Assembly: GCA_003586115.2 (NCBI GenBank)
Contig: QVOM02000103.1
Span: 6,547,738 to 6,611,737, forward strand
Direction: 5' to 3'
DNA length: 64,000 nucleotides
From: Salvator merianae
Taxonomy: Eukaryota; Chordata; Lepidosauria; Squamata; Teiidae
How positions within the stretch are numbered: position 1 is the stretch's first letter; each line of letters begins with the position of its first letter. Position numbers and translations under genes: made by a program. A model generated the notes under the pieces. That model worked only from the letters and a program-made list of their open reading frames with translations. It was not told the origin of the DNA and did not search any database. This document shows positions 55,374-64,000 of the stretch, piece after piece.

Positions 55374-56527
55374 GTAAGTAATTCCATTTTTTTAATTCCT
55401 GAAATCTTGGACTATAACTGCCTAAATCTGTGATTTGCTGCTTCATGAAGTGTACTTTAAGGTTACATGGCTTCATAAACTAAGATCTTTTGCTGCAGTG
55501 TCATGGACAATATTCCATGAGTTTTTCAGGGATGGTTAAATTGACCTTCACCACATTTCTGAACTGGCAGCTCCCATGATTCACCACCAGTATGATAGCA
55601 GTTGGAGTTCAGCAAATTCTACTAGCTGCTTCCTTTCAGGGATACTTGGATGAAAACAAATAACCCAGCTTCCAGATAGATGAAACACAATTCTAACTTA
55701 GAATTATGAACAGTTTCACTCTTATACCCAAAGATTTCAGAATGTATAAGAATAAAACCAATTGCTTCTGTGCAGAAGGGGCACTGGGGGGACATGGCTT
55801 TGGGTTGCTGCCTGGACTCACATTGTATCTTGGGGTGCATGAGTTTTCAGGGGGGTCAGAAAGATCATCTATTCTCAGGCTGGGTCTCAGCACCTCTGGT
55901 TCTGTGTGTGCAAGAGGTGTTGCTTGGGACAGACAGGATGAACCTGCTCTCCATGAAGGCTGACAGGATTTCTTGTATAATTTCTTAGGCCACAGATTAG
56001 GATGGTGTGTATGATTACGTTTGTGTTACAAGAAATAATTATAATGAAATGTGATCCCACACATGCTGAACCTAGATGCAGGCGATCTAAAAATGTGAGT
56101 GCTACCACAGCACAGGCAAAATCTTTCATCAAATTTCCTAGAGATAACAAAATTTGATTATGAATATGACAATTTCAACAAAGTTGCAGAAGAAACGTGC
56201 TATATCAAAGCACTATGGCTTTAACAACTGTCTTCTCAAGAGTAGGCAGGTTCAGGCCAAGCCAGGGAGCTGGAGGAAGTGACGACTGAAAAAGCAGCTG
56301 CTCTTTGCAGTGAACCAGGCAGAGAAGTGCTGCGGACGAAAGCCTGGTTTGCTGCAGGAAACAGCACTTGTGCCATTTACTGCTTTCTGCTGTAATGTTG
56401 TAAGAGACGCCCAGCAAGCTGAAGATTAATAATACAGATTTGAAGGTTATGCAATAATTGGGCAAGTGGGAGTTTCTTTAGTTACTATATCAGGTTTTAA
56501 TAATAATTGTTTACTAATGCAAATTGA
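55374..56527 (+). other. LDB2: LDB2 intron, first part; no gene
   Basis: Donor GTAAGTAATT. No clear transposon in this stretch. The frames at 55693-55988 on both strands are short and unrecognised. Confidence 0.5.
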
Positions 56528-56849
56528 GGGCCTTTCTGTATGGATCCTTAATCCGTACTAAAGATCTATTTTTCATTTCTAGGCAACACAGATCTGCAGA
56601 AAGATCTGTGAGACCATGCCTCCTCTGCTGATCCGCTCTGTCTGTATGAGACAGAGTAAGATGTGGATTTCATTTATACTAAAGATGTGGATTAAGGGAG
56701 GCCTTAATTCAGATCTCTGGTAGACCTGATTAATTGGTTCTATCAAAGGGACCAGTGGCCTGATATGGAACATGGGAGGCATGCAGAAGGTCTTCCTTTC
56801 ATGTTTGGGAGTGGCAGGCGGTGCCTTCTGGCAGAGTGCCATAACCTAC
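56528..56849. mobile_element. MITE, family E
   Basis: It shares in order with 47777-48286: GGCCTTTCTGTATGGATCCT, CTGCTGATCCGCTCTGTCTG, GAGACAGAGTAAGATGTGGA, GAACATGGGAGGCATGCAGA. It ends where a family B fragment begins. Confidence 0.6.
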
Positions 56850-56945
56850 CCTGGCCTCCCTTAGACTGCACCAGCATGCGCAAGCGAGGTTCCTAGTATA
56901 TTTGCTGGTCCAGTATATCAGCCAGTGCAGGTCTGGTGTATCAGC
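56850..56945. mobile_element. family B MITE, right-half fragment
   Basis: GACTGCACCAGCATGC, then TTTGCTGGTCCAGTATATCA and GCCAGTGCAGGT match the right arm of the intact copy at 28549-28728. A short GTATCAGCAGTGCAGGT duplication follows. Confidence 0.6.
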
Positions 56946-58464
56946 AGTGCAGGTTCTTCTGAACCTAAAGAAGCAGAAAAACATATACTTCAGTTTCTTT
57001 CTACCTGTACAAGTTTTAAGGATAATATATATCAAAAATGGTGACAAGTTCCATGACAGTCCACAGAAACAACTAAAAAGCTAGCTAAGCAGGACAACTG
57101 TATGACTGGAAAGTTTAGATCTGATACAGTCGGATGGAACTGAGGTGTTCAGTGATGATACTCTACATTTCCCACTTTAGAGCCCTGACTGCTGATTTGT
57201 AACTCACTGCTGCTGCAGTCTGGTCGAGATTCTTTAAAGCAAAAAGAGTTTAAGAGCCGTAAGCAATGAGCAATGAGCGAGTAAAAAAAAAAACTGCAAT
57301 TGCAAATGTGACAACACTTACGTAACTTTGAAGATTTTCTTTAACAAAATACTATATGTGATTATAGCATTCTGTACTGCTGCACACCTGCCACTTGCCA
57401 CAAGCATCAATCATTCTGAAATGCACTTCTGGCATGCCAAACCCTGCCCAAAATATATCCTACTTAGGTTGTGGAAGAAAAAAGAACGCTTATTTGAAAC
57501 GTAACATGTTTTTGCAATCAGATTTGCATCACTGTTCAAAACTGTGTGAAGAAGGATTGGAAGGAAGCTTAAAGTGATGATTTAAATTAGTATTTTCACT
57601 TGATGATTTAAATTACCTTAATTTAGTTCAGTCTGCCATGGTGTCACCACGGCAATATGCACAAATGCCTTTCTGCAATGTAGAGGAAACGATTCTGTTT
57701 CTTTAGGGATTCAGTCGAATAAGAGCTACTATCAGATGCGCTGATATTTGCATTTATTTCTAAGTATGTTAATGATGGAATGATCTTTTGCTTGGTTTTC
57801 TTAAAATTTTATTGAAGTTTATTGACATAACTGTAACAATGGAATGACGAAGGTCAACGGACCTTTTAACAATTAATGGATATTCAGACTATGTTCAATC
57901 TTTTATATAATGTACAAGTTTAGAACCCGCTCAGCTGGTGGTAATTGCATAAACAACGTCAATCAATATATGGTATAATTGCTTGTTATAATATATGTAA
58001 GAAATCAAACAATAGCAAAACTCATTCAATCAGGTGGAATTAAAATACATGATATTGTGTAGTGCAGTAACACAGAAGATACCTGGTTAAAATCTTGTCT
58101 GTCTTCGGAATTGATTTAATGAAATCAAGCAAGACACTGTTGTGGGACTCAGTCCCCTAATCCCAACATGGAGACAATAACCCTGGTTTGTTTTACATGG
58201 TCACTGCAGTGCTTAGAGAGATAATCATTATTCTAGAATATTGTAAGGAGGTTCATTGTTAACATTATTGATGCAGCGTTCCCCTTTTCTCTGTAAACTG
58301 TTGTCTAATATTCAATACAAGATGTTTTATACTTTTTGTAAATTTACAGGTTGCCTTCATTTAAAAAAATGCTTCTTTTTTTAACATATCTTTGAATTAT
58401 AACTTCACTAGTGTTCCTCCTTCTCTCACAAACTTATGAAAATGTCTCTTTGTTTTTGGTATAG
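56946..58464 (+). other. LDB2: LDB2 intron, later part; possible conserved patch at 57600-57780
   Basis: No gene. The patch near 57640 contains GTCACCACGGCAAT (57643-57656), whose complement ATTGCCGTGGTGAC fits a loose RFX X-box pattern; such loose matches are frequent by chance. The intron ends at acceptor TTGGTATAG, 58464. Confidence 0.4.
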
Positions 58465-58548
58465 GCACAAGACCCTCAGGTGCTGGAGCAGCTGTCCAAA
58501 AACATCACGCGTATGGGTCTGACTAACTTTACCCTAAACTACCTCAGG
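58465..58548 (+). CDS. LDB2: LDB2 internal exon (self-association domain, part 3)
   Basis: This 84-bp exon encodes 28 codons: AQDPQVLEQLSKNITRMGLT followed by NFTLNYLR. The acceptor is TATAG at 58460-58464 after a T-rich tract; the donor is AGG then GTAAGC at 58549. Both boundaries are phase 0, so it follows …LAMH directly. The phrase ITRMGLTNFTLNYLR is LDB2-specific (LDB1 reads ITRCGLSNSTLNYLR, from memory). The residue after QVL is Glu; I recall Asp there in mammals, a conservative change. The next exon, which should begin with LCVILEP-type residues, is not in the window. Confidence 0.96.
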
Positions 58549-59025
58549 GTAAGCTTACTATAAATAATTTTTGAAAAGGTTAATGTCACAGACCTCACAA
58601 GTTCTTTCTTAGCCTAAAGATTTTGAGTTTTGTCACTGCTAGAATCAAAACTTTTGTTTGCTTCTTTCTTTCTTTTGTAAATCAGGTTTCTGGAAACATA
58701 GGTGCATTCTGGTGGGTCCTACCATCTTCAACACTCCTCCTTCTGAGGGTTTTTTGTTTTTTTTTATGTCCATGGTGGCCTCAAACTGCTTGGCTCCCAA
58801 ACTTAAGAAGGGGAAAAAAAAGGCTCGGGATAAATTATATGAAGTCTTTTATGCTGAGAACACAGAACTGATGCCTTTAAGACAAACATCTTAAAAGAAT
58901 GGAAATAGCGGAGATACAGTTTTGTGAATATCCAAGGGTCATCTTTTCTTATAGTACATAGCTAAAATAATATACCAATTTCCTTTGCAGTTTTCTTGTT
59001 ATACAAAAGATTTACAGAAGCAGAA
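58549..59025 (+). other. LDB2: start of the next LDB2 intron
   Basis: Donor GTAAGCTTAC. No gene. A (CTTT)-like short run near 58663 and an A8 tract near 58816. Confidence 0.5.
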
Positions 59026-59452
59026 GGCCTTTTTGTACTTGTCTTCTTCGTTCCGGTACGTGGTGAGCTGCCCTGTACTAAAACTAGCAATCCATCTCAG
59101 GAGTGGTCAGCTGTTCCAGCCCAGCCCCTATGCTGGTTCTGAATGGGTGAGCCATTTTTGTGGCACATCTTGCTGTGCTACTGAAATGGGTCCCCTGTGG
59201 TAAACTGGACCACAGAGGCATTTGCTGTATGCACATCTCCGTAGTCCGGTATACCGCAACTAGTATACTGGTAGAACATTTTTAAAATTATCTGCTATTG
59301 TACTGACTAGGCTGCCATTTAGGGCCACCTAATTCAATTTGTCTGATTGGGATAGAGTGTATCAGAAGGGGGAGGGGCCTTCTTTAGACTGCACCAGTGG
59401 TGCAGAAAGGAGACCCATAGTACCTTCTAAGACTGAAGTGTAGAAATGGCCA
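59026..59452. mobile_element. MITE with GGCCTTTTTGTACTT end, about 430 bp
   Basis: Left end GGCCTTTTTGTACTTGTC and right end GAAGTGTAGAAATGGCC are imperfect inverted repeats. Interior GGTAAACTGGACCACAGAGG is shared with 4460-4480 (AACTGGGCCACAGAGG), and GTCCGGTATACCGC resembles the 22450 region. Confidence 0.6.
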
Positions 59453-60114
59453 CAGAGACATTTAATTATCTTATATCTAGTCAATCCTGAAACTTCTGCT
59501 GTCTTAAAGGTAAGTGTTTGAAGATTTATATTTCTATCCCACCATATATTCAAAGGTCAGAAGTTATGATTTGCCAAGAAATTTGAGAATTTTACATTTA
59601 AATTCTGCCCATTTTACTTATATTACCATTCTATATGGCTATGTAGTCCACTGTTTTAAGCTTTGCTGTGTGATGACTAAAGCAAATGAATCTTCCAGAT
59701 AAGAATAACCTTGAAGAGAAAAAAAAATTAGAAAGACAATAATCTCATGAATGCTAAGACAGTTCTAGCTTCATTTCTCTAAAAAAACATTTGTTAGTTA
59801 AGAATTACTGAGTTTCTGAATGATAAATGCAAAACATAGGGATTAGTTGATTATTTCAAATCAGTAGTCAAAGCACACACTAACTCTTGACCTTATCTCA
59901 CACTATTTTTCTTGTTATCATTCATATTAGAGAAGGAACTCAGTACTGAAAATTGTCAGCTGAGACTCCAAGTGTAGCAAGCGAATGAAGAACACGATTT
60001 TTGGCCTACGCTGTCTACAGCTGAAAGCTGAAGTTAGATACTTACTTGAATAGAGTAGAAATAGCATATTCCTGTCCCAGTGTTTTGGACTGCAACCTCC
60101 ATTAGGTTATACTA
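59453..60114. other. intronic stretch, nothing recognised
   Basis: AT-rich. 60080-60100 (GTTTTGGACTGCAACCTCCA) resembles the repeat fragment at 10570. Confidence 0.4.
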
Positions 60115-60648
60115 CTACCACCCTTATGAAATCAGGCTGCGACAGCTAGGACTCTTCAGTCTTGAAAGATGGCATTTAAGAAGTGATCTGACTGAAGTGT
60201 TTGAAATTATCCACAGTGTGGAAAAGGTGGATAGAGAATAATTATTTTCCCTGACACACAACACTAGGACAAGAGGTCAGCTGATGAAGCTGATGGTGAA
60301 GAGAGTTAGGACTGACAAGAGAAAGTATTTTTTTACTCAGAGGGTCATCAATCTATGGAAATTACTACCAGAATATGTGGTGACAGCAGCCAGCCTAGGT
60401 AGCTTTAAGAAAGCGTCAGAGAAAGTCATGGAGGACAAGTGTATCAATGGCTATTAGAATTGACGCCTAGGTACTGCCTCCATGTTCAAGAAATGAACAA
60501 GATGCCTCTAAAGACCATTTGCAGGTGAAGGTTTTGCCTTTGTCTTCTGCTTGAGAATGCCCAGAAGCAATGGTGGGGCACTGTGTGAAACAGGATGCTG
60601 GACTAGATGGGTTGTGGCTTGATCCAGTAGGGCTCCTCTGACGTTCTT
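60115..60648 (+). mobile_element. CR1 LINE, 3' end
   Basis: TGAAATTATCCACAGTGTGG, then AAAAGGTGGATAGAGAATAA, ACAAGAGGTCAGCTGATGAA, GGTGACAGCAGCCAGCCTAG and the terminal GATGCTGGACTAGATGGGTT, TGATCCAGTAGGGCTCCTCT with GACGTTCTT are CR1 3' sequence parallel to 50750-51210. 5'-truncated, non-coding. Confidence 0.85.
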
Positions 60649-61454
60649 TTGTGAGCCAAAGGTCACAGGTGCCCACTACATTTGAAAACTACCCAGGTTG
60701 GCTACCCATGGTATAAAACAATGTGTACACTACTTTACAGAGGACTATAGGTTTGAAAATCTATTAAGTTCAACATAGAGAAACAGTTGGAAGGGAAGAA
60801 GTAGATCACCCTATGCACAAATTTTGCTCACACACTATCGCTCACAAAATATATTTTGTGCAGGAGTGCAGTGCTATGTCAAGTGTCAGTGCAAAGTCCT
60901 TCTACTATCCTGTGGGGCTCACCACTTGCTAAAGGACGCTGGCTCCTAATGCAGCCCCTGCAAACACAGAGCTGTTTATGTTTATACCCCATTGCATACA
61001 TCTCAGACTGGTAAACAAAAGAAAAGATTGGGTTTGTCTCATGGGGTCACGTCAAGCCATGTTGAGTCTAGGGAACTCTCTTTAGAGTGATACTGTATTG
61101 TGTCATGTTGTCTCATGCTGTGCTGTATCATATCTTTTTGAAGCTGCTTTCTAAGTTAGATACTCTGTATAATAATGTGTTCCAAATGCTTTCTGAACCT
61201 TGAGGGTCATGCAATCATTTTTTTTTTTTTTTGGTGTTAAAAACATTCCCTTGTATTTTTTCATCATTTACGTGCTAAAATGTGAATGTACTGCAGGTGC
61301 TGAATATTGTGAAGCAAACATAGTGTGGCAAATAAGTTAAGGTCTTAAACTATACCAACAGAAGATAGAGTAAGCAAAGCTCAACTGAGCAGCATGTACA
61401 CCGCATGAAATATGTTTTGATAGTCTCTATGTAGTTCTGGAGACTTGACATTAT
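60649..61454. other. intronic stretch, nothing recognised
   Basis: Contains TGTTGTCTCATGCTGTGCTG-type short direct repeats near 61100 and a T14 run near 61219. No gene. Confidence 0.4.
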
Positions 61455-61530
61455 CACCTGCACCAGTGTGCTGAAAGGAGGATTCTAGAACACTTGCTGG
61501 TCTGGTATACTAGCCAGTGCAGAATCACCC
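61455..61530. mobile_element. family B MITE, right-half fragment
   Basis: Right end GCCAGTGCAGAATCACCC, followed by TAA at 61531-61533, matches the intact copy at 28549-28728. The left arm is missing. Confidence 0.65.
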
Positions 61531-61829
61531 TAAGAGAATTGGAGGAAGAACACTTTTCAAGAATCAGTGCAGCTATTAGTTTTACATCGTGTTTTTTTAT
61601 TGCTGTAACCTGCCCTGTAACCGTTCGGTATAGGATAGGCTAAAAATACAAATAAATAAATAAATATTTTAACTGATACATTTCATCAGTTATGGATTGC
61701 CACAAATATTTTCTTATGACAAGTGAAATGCAGAGAAAAGATTTGAAAAGAAGTATGAACGGGAAGGTGGATTCATACATTTTCCCCTCTTAACATTACT
61801 TTCCTTTATATATAGATATATATAGATAT
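61531..61829. other. intronic spacer with (TAAA)n
   Basis: 61600-61665 (GTAACCTGCCCTGTAACCG, then AAATACAAATAAATAAATAA) looks like an L2-type LINE 3' tail. 61808-61830 is a TATAGATA repeat. Confidence 0.4.
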
Positions 61830-62023
61830 ATCTTATTTTTTTCAACAGAAAGAAATACAACATATAGTGCTCCCTCCAAAAAACTTACATTGAAAAACAA
61901 ACAAACAAACCTTAAAAAAAAAACACAACCAGTAACTACCCCACCACCACTCTACCAAACTACCCCATAGACACACTGGTTGACAACTTTAGATTTCTTC
62001 TTCCATCTTCTTCCTCCTTCTTT

Positions 62024-62659
62024 TTAGCTGGACCAAAGAGTTAGTCTTAATATTTCTTCTCTTATTTCATCTGGCGCTTGGGGTCTCGTTGAAAAATGCA
62101 ATAAGTCTTTCCATTTTTCCTCTATTTTAGAAAGCAATTTCATACCTTGACTTTTAATTCTCATTTCCCGCATTTTATCAAATCTATATTGTTCCATTAA
62201 ATACCTATACCAGTTACCTAATGTCCATTTAGTACGTTCCCTCCATCCCAATACAGTTGTTGATTGTGCTGCAAATATCATTTGAGCAAATAAACACTGT
62301 TTTTCCTCACTTATTATTCCTGATGTTACTTCAAAAAAAACTAGTTCAGGTGATAAATTTAAATTTAAAATGTCATTAATTTCATTCTGAATAACTATCC
62401 AAAACAATTTTATAATATCACATTCCTACCAGAGGTGGAAGTATATACCTCTATGTCCATACCCATGCCAGCATTGCGGTGACATCATGGGTATCATATG
62501 TGCTAATTGTGCTGGTGTCCTATGCCATCTATAAAATATTTTAAGGACCATCTCTTGTACCCTATTATTCTTTAAATTATTAATTTTCTTCATTTTTTGC
62601 CCAACATTTTCCCTCGTAATATTAATATCTGACTGCCATATTTGAAACATGCTTTCCAT
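62024..62659 (-). pseudogene. L1 copy B ORF2 C-terminus
   Basis: Frames 62659-62426 and 62407-62024 encode NNRVQEMVLKIFYRWHRTP, the Cys/His-type CWHGYGHRGIYFHLW, and then FWIVIQNEINDILNLNLSPE and a tail ending LRLTLWSS. The family's Cys-rich C-terminal segment is at the junction, where a stop/frameshift splits it. Confidence 0.8.
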
Positions 62660-62668
62660 TATTTTGTT

Positions 62669-63268
62669 CTATTGATTTGTTAATAAGCCATATATTTTAC
62701 TCCTTATACCTTTTGACCTCTTCAAACATTCTTCCAATATTTCCTCTATCTCTGTCAATGGTCTGTAGATCAATAAATGTATATTATTAGTTACATACCA
62801 ATTTCTCAAAGAATTATAAGTTAGCCATCTTCTCCCCAGAACCTGTTTTATTTCTTGTTCCCTCCATTCCCCTCTAATGTTATATAGATCCTTTAAATAT
62901 TTAAACCCATTTTCCTTTAATTGGTGTAATATTCTTTCTTCTATCACCTCTTGATCCTTGTTTATATATTCAATAGTTGTATATTTTGATATTTGTGGTG
63001 CTAGTTTCTGTTGATAGGTTCTCCAAATTTCCATAACTTGTTTCAATGGTCCATATAATCCCCTATATTTTCTCTCTGGCATTTTATCCCACATTGAACT
63101 ACTATTCTCTAAATTATGTATCTTTTTCTCTATTTTTACCCATTTTTCTTCAGTTTTAACTTCTAACTCTATTAATTTTTTTATTTGAAAAGCCACATAA
63201 TATTTCTGTAGAGTGGGAATAGACCATCCTCCCTCCTGAACTCCCATATTTAATACCATTTTCCTCAA
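62669..63268 (-). pseudogene. L1 copy B ORF2 region after the polymerase
   Basis: A 199-codon frame with MVLNMGVQEGGWSIPTLQKY at its start and a long Lys/Glu-rich helical stretch to KRSKGIRSKIYGLLTNQ. The GGWSIPTLQKYY block parallels GRWGIPSLEQYHD of copy A. No enzymatic motif of its own. Confidence 0.8.
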
Positions 63269-63292
63269 TCTTGGCTGTTTTATACTAAATAT

Positions 63293-63922
63293 CTAATTAT
63301 TTATCTTACTATACCATTGTTTCAATAACCTAATACTTACTTTTTCAGGTAATACTTGAAATAAATACAAAATCCTTGGGATAATAAACATTTTCACCAC
63401 TCTTATTCTAGATAGTATGGACATTACCTTAGTTTTTTTTTTCAACTGTTCATTAACTTTCTTCCATACCTGTCTATAGTTTTCATAAAATAATTTATTA
63501 TTATTTGTGGTAAGAATTACCCCTATATACTTCATCTTTTTAACTCCTAATTTTAATCCTGTTAACCTTCTTACTTCGACCTGCTCCTGAGGTGGAGTAT
63601 TAAGAAACATTATCTCTGATTTAGTTATATTTACTTTTAAACTTGACATTTGAGTAAACTTTTCTAAAATGCTTCTAATTGCTACTACCATTTCCCTAGG
63701 TGTTTGGGTGATTATCATTGCATCATCTGCAAATAAATTTATTCTAACTTCTTCCCCTTTGACCTTATAGCCCTGCCACTTATTATCCTGTCTAAACTCA
63801 TTGGCCAATGGTTCTATTGCCAAAGCAAATAGTAGAGGAGAAAGGGGACAACCCTGCTTTGTCCCATTAAGTATTCTAATCTGCTTTGAACTAATTCCAT
63901 TTATTTTAACATATGCTACCCT
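63293..63922 (-). pseudogene. L1 copy B reverse transcriptase, C-terminal half
   Basis: An open stretch includes VKINGISSKQIRILNGTKQG and CPLSPLLFALAIEPLANEF (motif B), the catalytic box FADDAMII at 63733-63710, KSEIMFLNT, MKYIGVILT and VVKMFIIPRILYLFQVLPE. Both catalytic Asp residues are kept. A frame change at about 63922 separates it from the upstream EVIKHLYEG block, so the copy is not intact. Confidence 0.85.
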
Positions 63923-64000
63923 TCATATAAATGTTTAATTACTTCACAAAATTTATCCCCCATATTGAACTTTTGACATATATTATATAAATATTGGTGA

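Larger units (their letters stand above)
1..64000 (+). other. LDB2: LDB2 transcription unit, internal part (introns plus three exons)
   Basis: Three correctly spliced consecutive LDB2 exons lie on the + strand, so most or all of the window should be inside the LDB2 primary transcript. The first visible exon starts with the last two bases of a split Thr codon, so an upstream exon must exist; I could not find it by eye, and I infer it lies left of the window. The exon expected after 58548, starting with the family's LCVILEP-type residues, was not found before 64000. From memory, mammalian LDB2 also has very long introns. No promoter, first exon or polyadenylation region of the gene was seen. 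Confidence 0.8.
61830..64000 (-). mobile_element. L1 LINE copy B, 3' part, cut by the window end
   Basis: An antisense L1 of the same lineage as 18196-21337. Its 3' end is near 61830 (T-rich on the + strand) and ORF2 is read leftward from the window edge. Long frames are retained: at least 176, 199, 77 and 127 codons with only a few breaks, so it is younger than copy A. The 5' part lies beyond 64000; truncation state unknown. Confidence 0.9.

Noticed and set aside
57643..57656. Loose RFX X-box match on the minus strand
   Set aside because: It fits the degenerate consensus but only 10 of 14 bases of the strong palindrome; matches of that quality are expected often by chance in 64 kb.
58549..64000. 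Search for the next LDB2 exon (LCVILEP-type residues)
   Set aside because: Not found; the interval is filled by MITEs, a CR1 tail and L1 copy B.
1..64000. CRISPR arrays, bacterial operons, rRNA, tRNA genes, intact transposase or retroviral genes
   Set aside because: None was seen. The spliced exons, CpG depletion and LINE content make the DNA clearly vertebrate, and no LTR pair or retroviral protein block was recognised.

Overview
The window is vertebrate nuclear DNA: AT-rich, poor in CpG outside a few young repeats, and packed with decayed LINEs and short inverted-repeat DNA transposons. The repeat mix (BovB/RTE, CR1, an L2-type LINE, two L1 copies of one lineage, Harbinger-like and hAT-like MITEs) best fits a squamate reptile (lizard, gecko or snake). 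The species cannot be named from this sequence.

The only protein-coding gene supported is LDB2 (LIM domain-binding protein 2, CLIM1) on the + strand. Three consecutive internal exons are visible at 32665-32837, 55251-55373 and 58465-58548. Each has a clean AG acceptor and GT donor, and they join in frame to encode about 126 residues of the LDB self-association domain. The preceding exon, needed to supply one base of a split Thr codon, and the following exon were not found. The window is therefore read as part of a long intron (1-32664), a 22.4 kb intron, a 3.1 kb intron, and the start of another long intron.

Layout. 1-12 kb: intron with a 1.4 kb Harbinger-like element (2813-4247), several MITEs and a short interstitial telomere-like tract (7234-7271). 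12.3-13.7 kb: broken L2-type LINE. 13.9-17.9 kb: MITEs and intron. 17.95-22.2 kb: minus-strand CR1 split by a 5'-truncated minus-strand L1 with a 12-bp target-site duplication. 22.2-32.6 kb: intron with a second, oppositely oriented copy of the 2.8-kb element (25724-26920), small Harbinger-like MITEs and an (AT)n(CA)n tract. 32.7-55.2 kb: large LDB2 intron with MITEs, two pyrimidine microsatellites, a candidate regulatory patch near 38.7 kb, a dead BovB (46.6-49.6 kb) containing a MITE, a CR1 (49.6-51.2 kb) containing a GC-rich hAT MITE with an exact 8-bp duplication, and a 1.2 kb inverted-repeat element (53229-54446). 55.3-64 kb: two LDB2 exons, further MITEs, a CR1 tail, and the 3' part of a second L1 that runs off the window end.

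No operons, CRISPR arrays, rRNA or tRNA genes, or intact transposase genes were seen. I found no convincing new biological system. The points most worth following are the set of MITE families sharing nearly the same termini over different interiors, the inverted pair of Harbinger-like elements, the GC-rich hAT MITE with Z-DNA-prone tandem repeats, and the X-box/E-box patch in the LDB2 intron.
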